Assembly (NCBI GenBank): GCA_038231495.1
Contig: JBBRLG010000315.1
Location: 1-8,693, forward strand
Source of the DNA: JBBRLG01 sp038231495
Lineage (GTDB): Bacteria > Planctomycetota > Planctomycetia > Gemmatales > Gemmataceae
Length of the DNA stretch: 8,693 nucleotides
Direction: 5' to 3'
The notes under the pieces were generated by a model, which worked only from the letters and a program-made list of their open reading frames with translations, did not search any database and was not told the DNA's origin. Below, one piece after another: positions 1 through 5,714 of the stretch. The stretch's first letter is position 1; each line of letters starts with the position of its first letter. Position numbers and translations under genes: made by a program.

Positions 1-17
1 TCTGCTCGGCGCGCCGA

Positions 18-235
18 GTTTATCGGCCTGGTTCAAACGCGGGTGGCAAAGGACGCAACCTTTGCGCAATGACGTGGCGCTGGGGCGCCACCCGGAACGA
101 ATGCTTTAAGTCTTTTCCCAGCCAGAAGTTCCACCTTGAGGAATTCGTTCGGGGGGGTGTGGGGGTGTGTGAATGAAACGAATTCCACTGGTTGCCGCGC
201 GCGGGCCGCTTTTGAACCAGGTCAGTTTATCGGCT
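18..235. other. Non-coding region with nested inverted repeats (possible structured RNA or small palindromic element)
   Basis: No convincing gene lies here. By eye there is a perfect 11-bp inverted repeat, cctggttcaaa at 27-37 and tttgaaccagg at 211-221. Inside it are three hairpins: gcaaagg/cctttgc (46-52/59-65, 6-nt loop), gtggcgc/gcgccac (74-80/85-91, 4-nt loop) and ggaattcgtt/aacgaattcc (140-149/177-186, with a G-rich loop). The 11-mer agtttatcggc also occurs directly repeated at 17-27 and 224-234. Just outside, 5-18 is a perfect 14-nt palindrome. The region lies downstream of the zinc-ribbon gene and could be its 3' UTR, an independent RNA, or a remnant of a small palindromic element. 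The strand is unknown. No hairpin is followed by a clear T-tract, so I do not call a terminator. Confidence 0.3.
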
Positions 236-236
236 A

Positions 237-938
237 TCAACCCGGCAAATAGAGCATCCGCCCGCACGACTTGCAGGCGGTGAAGTTTTCCATCAGCAGT
301 TCCGTGTGGCTCTGGACCGTGATGGCCGTGTAACAGGCCGTGCAGTTGCCGTCCACGACCGAGGCGAAGGCGTCCGCGCCCTGGCCGCCGACGATGCGGT
401 TGTACGCCGTCCGCAAGTCGGCGGGGATGGCGAGCTCGACCTCTTTCAGCTTTGCCAGCGTCTCGTTCAGCTGCTGAACCAGTGCGGTGTGACGCTCGCC
501 GGCGCCGGCCTCGAACTTCTTGAACTCCTCGCGCGCAGCCTGCACGTTCTTTTCCAGTTCCGGCAACTGGGCGGTGCGCTCTTCAATGTCGGCCATCGCG
601 GCGAGGATTTCGTCTTCAAGTTGCGCAAACTTGGCCTTCTCGGCCGTGATCTCCACCTTCAAGGCGTCGTACTCTTTTTTGGACGCGGCCGCGTTGAGTT
701 GTCCGGTATGTTTCGTGATTTGGGCGTGCGTCGTTTTGAGCGTGACTTCCTTCTCGTGAACGGACACCTTGATTTTTTTGAGTAGTTCCTGGGCGTCGCG
801 CTGCATTTCTTCCTGCCGGGCGACCTTGGCCTTCTGCGCCTTGAGTTGGCGCGGCCCGCGGTCGAGTTGCTCTTGCAAGTCGCGGGCAAAGCGGCGCAAG
901 CGGGCGATCTCGCGAATGGTCACGGCGGGACCGGACAT
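237..938 (-). CDS. C4-type zinc-ribbon coiled-coil protein (DUF164/zf-RING_7 family)
   Basis: A 233-residue protein. Residues about 12-170 are highly charged, rich in Lys, Glu, Gln and Ala with heptad spacing, as expected of a long antiparallel coiled-coil hairpin. The stretch SKKEYDALKVEI (86-97) resembles the conserved turn of this family. The C-terminus holds a zinc ribbon with C199-x2-C202 and C222-x2-C225, ending in CGRMLYLPG, the characteristic tail of the family. Length and architecture fit the bacterial DUF164 group (Chlamydia CT398/CdsZ-like), whose members are soluble proteins thought to bind nucleic acid or partner proteins; the exact role is unsettled. The ATG at 938 lacks a good Shine-Dalgarno sequence, but the coiled coil begins soon after it. 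The gene follows rarD on the same strand after 89 nt, so co-transcription is possible, though the functional link is unclear. Family call is firm; function is not. Confidence 0.88.
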   Translation of the reverse strand: MSGPAVTIREIARLRRFARDLQEQLDRGPRQLKAQKAKVARQEEMQRDAQELLKKIKVSVHEKEVTLKTTHAQITKHTGQLNAAASKKEYDALKVEITAEKAKFAQLEDEILAAMADIEERTAQLPELEKNVQAAREEFKKFEAGAGERHTALVQQLNETLAKLKEVELAIPADLRTAYNRIVGGQGADAFASVVDGNCTACYTAITVQSHTELLMENFTACKSCGRMLYLPG

Positions 939-1027
939 GGTGGTAGTCTCGTGCGTGCGACGGAGGGCGTTCGGTCGAGGATGGTCGTCTACCGCTCAGT
1001 CTATTTGCCGGCGGTCTTTTCGGCACC

Positions 1028-1975
1028 CTACGACACGGCCACCGGCGATTGCGACTCTTTCGCCAGCCGCTTCTCCAGCAAATGCCGCCGCCTTGCCGCC
1101 AGCAGTGATTCCGCCGAGAAGATCACCAACGCCGTCCAAATGAAACCGAAGCTGACGGCTTTGGTCGGATCGAACGCCTCGCCGCGCACCAGGACCGCCA
1201 GCAGGAATTGCAGCGTCGGGCCGATGTACTGCAACAGACCGATCGTCGTCAGCGGCAAGCGCCGGGCCGCCTGGCCGAAACAGAGCAACGGCACCGCCGT
1301 CACCACGCCTGCCGACAACAACAAAACGTCGATGTCCCACCCCATTTGCCCAAACGAGCCGGTTCCCGTCGCCGTCCAGAACACCAGCCCCGCCACGGCG
1401 ACAGGCACCAGCACCAGGGTTTCCACGGCCAGACCGATCACCGCGTCTACCGGCGTCACCTTGCGCACCAGGCCGTAGAACCCGAAGCTCACAGCCAGCA
1501 CCAGCGCAATCCAGGGCAGTTGGCCGCTCATGACGACGAGGATCAGGACGCCGACCGCAGCGAGCAGAAGGGCGAGCCACTGGACCGGGCGCAGCCGTTC
1601 GCCGAAGAACACCATGCCGAGCAGCACCGAAAAGAGGGGGTTAATGAAGTAGCCGAGGCTGGTTTGAATGGTTTGGCCGGTATTGGCTCCGTAGATGTAG
1701 CAGAACCAGTTGGTGGCGATCAGGAGGCTGCTGAGGGTCAGTAGGCCCAGGATGCGCGGGTTACGCAAGGCGCGGCCCAGGTCGCCCCCGCGGCGGAAAA
1801 CGGTGACGAGAATGAGGAGAACGACGCTGCACCAGACGACGCGGTGTGCCAAGATTTCGAGGGACGGCACCCGGTCCAGCGCCCAGATGTAGAGCGGCAT
1901 CAGGCCCCACAGGGCGTACGCGGCGATGCCATAGACCAATCCGCCCCGTGTCTTCGCCTCTGCCGAATTCGCCAC
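1028..1975 (-). CDS. rarD: RarD-type EamA/DMT superfamily permease
   Basis: A 315-residue inner-membrane protein with about ten hydrophobic segments arranged as two five-helix EamA repeats. It follows E. coli RarD along its length as I remember it. Diagnostic stretches are EILAHRVVW (40-48), SLGYFINPL (106-114), GERLRPVQW (125-133), SFGFYGLVRK (163-172), TAVPLLCF (226-233) and QYIGPTLQFLLAV (249-261). RarD was named for chloramphenicol sensitivity; its natural substrate is not established, and DMT permeases generally move small metabolites. The start is GTG at 1975, supported by a strong Shine-Dalgarno sequence 5 nt upstream. The C-terminus (from about 294) is basic and probably cytoplasmic. 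The gene diverges from the ABC transporter gene across a repeat-bearing spacer and is followed by the zinc-ribbon gene. Confidence 0.93.
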   Translation of the reverse strand: MANSAEAKTRGGLVYGIAAYALWGLMPLYIWALDRVPSLEILAHRVVWCSVVLLILVTVFRRGGDLGRALRNPRILGLLTLSSLLIATNWFCYIYGANTGQTIQTSLGYFINPLFSVLLGMVFFGERLRPVQWLALLLAAVGVLILVVMSGQLPWIALVLAVSFGFYGLVRKVTPVDAVIGLAVETLVLVPVAVAGLVFWTATGTGSFGQMGWDIDVLLLSAGVVTAVPLLCFGQAARRLPLTTIGLLQYIGPTLQFLLAVLVRGEAFDPTKAVSFGFIWTALVIFSAESLLAARRRHLLEKRLAKESQSPVAVS

Positions 1976-1980
1976 GCCGA

Positions 1981-1988
1981 TCCTCCCC
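1981..1988 (-). promoter_or_regulatory. Shine-Dalgarno sequence of rarD
   Basis: On the minus strand this reads GGGGAGGA, 5 nt before the GTG at 1975. It decides the start codon of the RarD gene, which would otherwise be ambiguous because no ATG lies at that position. Confidence 0.75.
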
Positions 1989-2056
1989 GGTCCCGTTGTT
2001 CGAGGGACTCTTGCTGTTGTAGGAACCGGGCAACCCGCGGCACTTGTTTAAGCGCC

Positions 2057-2062
2057 TACAAT
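2057..2062 (+). promoter_or_regulatory. Possible -10 box for the ABC transporter gene
   Basis: TACAAT matches the bacterial -10 consensus at five of six positions. No convincing -35 box sits 16-18 nt upstream, so this is a weak call. If used, transcription would start near 2069 and the three hairpin repeats at 2085-2188 would fall in a leader of about 170 nt. Confidence 0.25.
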
Positions 2063-2084
2063 AGACGGTAGAGAGTCCATTTTT

Positions 2085-2188
2085 TGGCGAGCGTCGGGGC
2101 GTAAGCCCGACGTGCTTTGAGGCGAGCGTCGGGGGCCTAAGCCTGACGTGTAACGATCCACGTCGGGCTTACGCCCCGACGCTCGCCA
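2085..2188. repeat. Cluster of three REP-like hairpin repeats, two direct and one inverted
   Basis: Copy 1 (2086-2114) begins ggcgagcgtcggggc and ends gcccgacgtg. Copy 2 (2121-2150) is a diverged 30-nt version in the same direction. Copy 3 (2159-2187) is the exact reverse complement of copy 1; with one flanking base the pairing is a perfect 30 bp (2085-2114 with 2159-2188). Each unit is itself a hairpin: cgtc-gggc pairs with gccc-gacg around a gtaa loop, with one bulged g. Copy 2 has a t in the right arm that would still allow a G-U pair. The cluster lies between two divergent genes, so it can affect both leaders. It resembles REP/BIME-type extragenic palindromes; no RAYT transposase is in the window. 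Confidence 0.8.
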
Positions 2189-2226
2189 TTTTGACGCCAT
2201 CGCGCTGTTCGCACCGGCACGCATTC

Positions 2227-2232
2227 AGGAGA
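2227..2232 (+). promoter_or_regulatory. Shine-Dalgarno sequence of the ABC transporter gene
   Basis: AGGAGA lies 10 nt before the ATG at 2243, a slightly long but acceptable spacing. It supports 2243 as the start. Confidence 0.6.
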
Positions 2233-2242
2233 CCGCCGCCGT

Positions 2243-4159
2243 ATGGCCCGCCACCGCCGTCACCGCTCCGCCGACCACGACGACCCGGAGTTGCCGAAGG
2301 TCAAACTTAGTCGCAAGACCCTGCTCGAAGCACTCGGCCTGTACCGCTACGTCCTGCCCTATTGGTTCAAGTTCGCCGTCGCCCTGACCATGCTCGGCTT
2401 CGCCAGCCTGCTGGGACTCGTCTTTCCCGCGGTCGTCGGCAAACTCGTGGACGGCACCCTGGCGACGTTGACCAACAAGGGCGTAAACGGCGACGTACCC
2501 TTGACGCAAAACATCGACGCGATCGCCCTCGGACTGCTGGGCGTTCTGGCGCTCCAGGCGGCCTGCTCGTTCGTGCAAACCTACTGGTTCGTCGAGGTCG
2601 GCGAGCGCAGTCTGACCGACCTGCGCCGCGACACCTACGCCCGCCTCATCCGATTGCCGATGACGTTTCACACCCAGCGCCGCGTCGGCGAGCTGTCGAG
2701 CCGGCTGGCCGCGGACCTCTCGCAAATCCAGGACACGCTGACCGGCATCGTCCCCCATTTTCTGCGGCAGTCCGCCGTCCTCGTCGGCGGCATCCTCCTC
2801 TTGCTGGTCACGTCGCCGCAGCTAACTCTGGTCATGTTGGCGTCATTGCCCGTGCTGATTTTGTTGACCTTTCTGTTCGGGCGTTTCATCCGCAGGAACT
2901 CGAAAGAAGCGCAAGACCGGCTGGCCGACAGCAGCGTCGTCGTCGAGGAAACGCTGCAAGGGATTGCCAGCGTCAAGGCGTATTCCAACGAGGGCTACGA
3001 GGAAGGCCGCTACCGCAAAAATTTGGACCAGTTCCTCACGACGGTGCTCCGCGGGTCCAAGTACCGGGGGGCGTTCGTGTCGTTCGTGGTGTTTGCCCTT
3101 TTCGGCGCGGTGGTGGTCGTGCTCTGGTACGGCGCTCACCTCGTTGCCGACCACGAGCGCGACCCGGCGACCGGCATCACGGCCGGAGAACTGACCAGCT
3201 TCATGCTCTACACGCTGTTCGTCGGCGCGGCGATGGGGTCGTTCGCCGAGATCTACGGCACGATCCAGCGCTCCCTCGGCGCGACGCACCGGGTGCGTGA
3301 AATCCTGCGCGAGCCGATGGAACCGCTGCCGGCCCATAGCCTCGCGGCTCCGGCACAAAACGGCGACGGCGCGCTGCCGCGGCTGCGGGGCGAGGTCGCC
3401 TTCGAGCACGTGGCGTTTACCTACCCGTCGCGCAAGGAAATCCAGGTGTTGCGCGACGTAAACCTCGTCGCTCGGCCGGGGCAGCGCATTGCCCTGGTGG
3501 GGCCGAGCGGCGCGGGCAAATCGACGATCGTGTCGCTCCTGTTGCGCTTCTTCACACCGGAAGCGGGCCAAATTCGGATCGACGGTCGCGATGCGGGCGA
3601 CTACCCGCTGCACGGCCTGCGCAGCCAGATGGCCCTTGTGCCGCAAGACGTGCTGCTGTTCGGCGGCAGCATCCTCGACAACATCGCCTACGGCCGGCCG
3701 GGCGCGACGGAAGGGGAGGTGATCGAAGCCGCGCGCAAGGCCAACGCCCACGATTTCATTACCGCCTTTCCCGAAGGCTACCAGACGCGGGTCGGCGAGC
3801 GCGGCATCCAGCTATCGGGCGGCCAGCGGCAGCGCGTCGCCATCGCCCGCGCCATCCTCCGCGACCCGGCAATCCTCATTCTCGACGAGGCAACCAGCTC
3901 GCTCGATTCGGAGAGTGAAAGCCTTGTTTTGCAGGCGTTGGAGGGATTGATGCAAGGCCGCACGTCGCTCATCATCGCCCACCGGCTCTCCACGGTGCGC
4001 AGTGCCGACCGCATTTTCGTCATCAAGGACGGCACGACCGTCGAGGAAGGCACGCACGCCGAGTTGCTAGTGCGCCCGAACGGCGTTTATCGCCAGTTGT
4101 CGGAGTTGCAGTTTGAAGCGCCCGGCGTTAGCGCGGCGGCGTGGGGCGACGTGACCTAG
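2243..4159 (+). CDS. ABCB-type (type IV) ABC exporter, fused permease and ATPase
   Basis: A 638-residue half-transporter expected to work as a homodimer in the cytoplasmic membrane. The transmembrane domain (about 36-340) has six hydrophobic segments near 40-62, 93-115, 169-188, 192-213, 276-298 and 315-337. The nucleotide-binding domain (about 383-620) is complete: A-loop Tyr394, Walker A GPSGAGKST (420-428), Q-loop Gln468, signature LSGGQ (524-528), Walker B ILILDE (544-549, catalytic Glu549), D-loop SSLD (552-555) and H-loop His580. The order matches MsbA, BmrA and other lipid or drug exporters; the substrate cannot be read from sequence. Residues 1-20 are a charged cytoplasmic extension rich in His, Arg and Asp. 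The stop codon coincides with the broken end of the antisense porin remnant, so the last residues may have been altered by a rearrangement. No clear terminator follows. Confidence 0.95.
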   Translation: MARHRRHRSADHDDPELPKVKLSRKTLLEALGLYRYVLPYWFKFAVALTMLGFASLLGLVFPAVVGKLVDGTLATLTNKGVNGDVPLTQNIDAIALGLLGVLALQAACSFVQTYWFVEVGERSLTDLRRDTYARLIRLPMTFHTQRRVGELSSRLAADLSQIQDTLTGIVPHFLRQSAVLVGGILLLLVTSPQLTLVMLASLPVLILLTFLFGRFIRRNSKEAQDRLADSSVVVEETLQGIASVKAYSNEGYEEGRYRKNLDQFLTTVLRGSKYRGAFVSFVVFALFGAVVVVLWYGAHLVADHERDPATGITAGELTSFMLYTLFVGAAMGSFAEIYGTIQRSLGATHRVREILREPMEPLPAHSLAAPAQNGDGALPRLRGEVAFEHVAFTYPSRKEIQVLRDVNLVARPGQRIALVGPSGAGKSTIVSLLLRFFTPEAGQIRIDGRDAGDYPLHGLRSQMALVPQDVLLFGGSILDNIAYGRPGATEGEVIEAARKANAHDFITAFPEGYQTRVGERGIQLSGGQRQRVAIARAILRDPAILILDEATSSLDSESESLVLQALEGLMQGRTSLIIAHRLSTVRSADRIFVIKDGTTVEEGTHAELLVRPNGVYRQLSELQFEAPGVSAAAWGDVT

Positions 4160-4986
4160 GTCGAGCACGTTCACGTTGTTGAAATTACGGCTTTGGTTGA
4201 AGCGGCCCGACCCAAGAATGGTCAAGACCTGCACGCTATCGCGCTGGTCGGAGCGGGTCCACTTGAAGCCGCCGAGGAACGTCAGCTGGTCCACGGGGTC
4301 GATGAACACGTCGCTGCCGAGGACCAGGCCCGCTGTGACCGACCAGGAGTCGGTCAGCTTGAGGTTGGCCAGAGCGCCGGTGTGCGTGAACGGATCGTAG
4401 ATGAAGGTCTAGCAGTGCGAGAAGAGAGCGTTGCTAGGTGCGTCATTGACCTCGACGCAGATGGGCGAGAAGAAGCGGCCGACCTTCACGTCCAGGCCGC
4501 GGCCGATCGTCGGGACAAACGCCTCGCCGTAAAACTGAATGGGTTCGATGCCGTAGGGTGCCGGTTCGCCGTTACGGCTCGTCAACTGGCCGCTGAAGAG
4601 GCCGCGCGCCTGGGTGAACTGGTAAGCGGCTCCCGGCACGATGGTGTCGAAGCGGAAGCCGAAACTCGGGTCGCTGGTGCCGGTGGTGAGAACGGTGCGC
4701 TCGAAGCGCACCCAGTTTTGCTGCAAAAGGAGTTCGTTGGCCCGGTAGTTGAAGCCGAGGGGCAGGTTGTTGTGCGCCGCCGAACTGCCGGTGTAGGAGG
4801 CGTCCACCCAGCCGGTGACTTGCAGCCGTTCGGAGTCGAGGACGGAGCCTTCCCAGGTGCCCTGCAAGCTTTGCATCAGCAACCAGCGGTCCGGCGCGGG
4901 GGCGACGGCGCGGGGGCGGCGTCCGGCGTGGTTGTTCCAGTCTGGCCCAGGGCGAGTGCCGCGCCCAGGATCAAGGCTGGCAGCAT
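4157..4986 (-). pseudogene. Decayed outer-membrane beta-barrel protein (OmpL-like putative porin, BBP2 type)
   Basis: The start is the ATG at 4986, with GGAGA 5 nt upstream, followed by a signal-peptide-like MLPALILGAALALGQ and a TPDAAPAP linker. The mature part continues in another frame from DRWLLMQSLQGTWEG through barrel-like sequence (VTGWVDASYTG, VGRFFSPICVEVNDAPSNAL). It then meets an in-frame TAG at 4411-4409, and resumes in frame with TFIYDPFTHTG, ILGSGRFNQSRNFNN and VNVLDL. Homology to the family, as I recall it, stops at about 4157, where the antisense end of the ABC gene begins. About 275 codons remain; intact members usually run to about 400 residues or more, so the C-terminal barrel strands and the closing strand are missing. 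Three independent lesions make function very unlikely. Intact relatives would be outer-membrane pores. Confidence 0.85.
4892..4919. repeat. 14-bp tandem duplication causing a frameshift in the porin remnant
   Basis: The 13-mer cggcgcgggggcg occurs at 4892-4904 and again at 4906-4918, giving a tandem repeat of period 14. Fourteen is not a multiple of three. Removing one unit joins the signal-peptide frame TPDAAPAP directly to the barrel frame DRWLLMQ, so the duplication is a sufficient cause of the frame break. Confidence 0.85.
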
Positions 4987-4991
4987 CGGGG

Positions 4992-4996
4992 TCTCC
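4992..4996 (-). promoter_or_regulatory. Shine-Dalgarno sequence of the porin remnant
   Basis: GGAGA on the minus strand, 5 nt before the ATG at 4986. It fixes the original start at the signal peptide rather than at the upstream in-frame ATG at 5064 or the ATG at 5029 in the other frame. Confidence 0.5.
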
Positions 4997-5217
4997 GGTA
5001 GGGTACGATAGCAGCGCAGACCGCACCACGACCTTGTTACCATCGACGCATTCGGCAGGACCAATTCATCCGGCGCATCGCCCGGCGCTGTGCGGTCGCG
5101 GAAGGTGGGGGAAGTGTGGCGGTGGTGCGGAATAATTGGCGTTGGGGCTTCGGCAACGGCGTCTCAGGAAAAGGGTCCCTGGTGCAGGATCAAGGGCGGT
5201 GTTTTTCCCTTTGGAGT

Positions 5218-5250
5218 GCGGCGCTTTTCCGCCGCTTTCTTTCTTTTTCT
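5218..5250 (+). terminator. Terminator-like hairpin with T-rich tail, plus strand
   Basis: Stem gcggcg (5218-5223) and cgccgc (5230-5235), loop cttttc, then a pyrimidine run tttctttctttttct. No plus-strand gene ends just before it; it could stop transcripts running antisense to the operon. The tail is interrupted by c residues, so the efficiency is uncertain. Confidence 0.45.
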
Positions 5251-5267
5251 AGGTGTGCTGCCTCGCC

Positions 5268-5296
5268 AAAGAAAGAAAGCGGCGTCGAGCCGCCGC
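5268..5296 (-). terminator. Terminator-like hairpin with T-rich tail, minus strand
   Basis: On the minus strand gcggcg (5296-5291), loop gctcga (5290-5285), cgccgc (5284-5279), then tttctttcttt (5278-5268). It lies 74 nt past the stop codon of the last operon gene (5370) and is well placed to end that transcript before the porin remnant. Confidence 0.5.
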
Positions 5297-5369
5297 ACTC
5301 CAAAGAGCGGCCGGCACTCCCAAGGTTACGAAAACAGCTCCCTTGATCCCGAACGGAGACGCCACAAAA

Positions 5370-5714
5370 TCACTGCCCTGCCGCCGGGGCCGGCGTCACG
5401 GGAGGAGCCAGCGGGGGAATGTAAAAGACGGACCCGGCATGGCGTGGGCAGAAGCACGACCCGCCGGGGATCGGACCCGTGTCGCGGCCGCACGTCCCTT
5501 CCAACCGCGGGTCGAAGCCGAAGGCGCAGCCGGAGACATCCACCGTCGGCCCGAACCCCACGCCGCCGACGAGACGGTGAAACTCCTCGGCGTGCGGCTG
5601 GCGGCGCGGCCGGTCCTCCGCCCAAACCGTCGCCCCCGCGCCAGCGACGAGAACCACGAGAACGACGAACAAAGCCGTGGCACGCGCTTCCATTGGTCTG
5701 GTACTCCGGGTCAT
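5370..5714 (-). CDS. Small secreted protein of unknown function with four cysteines
   Basis: A 114-residue protein. The ATG at 5714 overlaps the TGA of the FG-GAP gene as ATGA, which suggests translational coupling. A second ATG at 5693 (residue 8) would give a cleaner signal peptide. Residues 8-32 look like a Sec signal: MEAR, a hydrophobic core ATALFVVLVVLVAGAGATV, and cleavage near VWA-E. The mature part carries EEFHRLVGGVGFGP (43-56), SGCAFGFDPR (61-70) and GPIPGGSCFCPRHAGS (80-95), with Cys at 63, 75, 87 and 89, and a Pro/Ala-rich tail. It looks like a short family I associate with planctomycetes, from memory and unverified. The cysteines could form disulfides or bind a ligand. There are no recognised catalytic motifs. 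Confidence 0.75.
   Translation of the reverse strand: MTRSTRPMEARATALFVVLVVLVAGAGATVWAEDRPRRQPHAEEFHRLVGGVGFGPTVDVSGCAFGFDPRLEGTCGRDTGPIPGGSCFCPRHAGSVFYIPPLAPPVTPAPAAGQ

Larger units (their letters stand above)
5187..5349. repeat. Large nested palindromic element (MITE-like or bidirectional terminator)
   Basis: This 163-nt stretch fills much of the 383-nt gene-free gap 4987-5369; nothing else is evident there. Outer arms are ggatcaaggg (5187-5196) and cccttgatcc (5340-5349), followed inward by imperfect pairing. The inner arms 5209-5246 and 5268-5305 are perfect reverse complements over 15 bp (ctttggagtgcggcg) and 17 bp (cgccgctttctttcttt), separated by a 6-nt mismatch, around a 21-nt central loop. 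Each inner arm also folds alone into a gcggcg/cgccgc hairpin, and the 6-nt mismatch is exactly its loop, so the DNA could adopt a cloverleaf or cruciform. No ORF for a transposase is inside. It starts 20 nt after the stop of the minus-strand operon. Confidence 0.8.

Noticed and set aside
24..48. tRNA T-arm-like ggttcaaa
   Set aside because: The flanking bases do not form the T-stem and no acceptor or anticodon arm can be placed.
2085..2188. CRISPR-like array
   Set aside because: Only three units, one inverted, with spacers of 6-8 nt; this is a palindromic repeat cluster, not a CRISPR.
2843..3751. Minus-strand frame of 302 codons inside the ABC transporter gene
   Set aside because: Arg/His/Ala-rich shadow of the ABC coding strand, with no motif and no ribosome site.
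4193..5011. Plus-strand frame of 272 codons opposite the porin remnant
   Set aside because: The minus strand carries recognisable barrel sequence in pieces; the plus-strand translation is compositionally biased and has no family features.
5125..5165. Possible promoter for the porin remnant on the minus strand (TTGCCG and an AT-rich stretch)
   Set aside because: The -10 match is only about 3 of 6 at an acceptable spacing; too weak to annotate.
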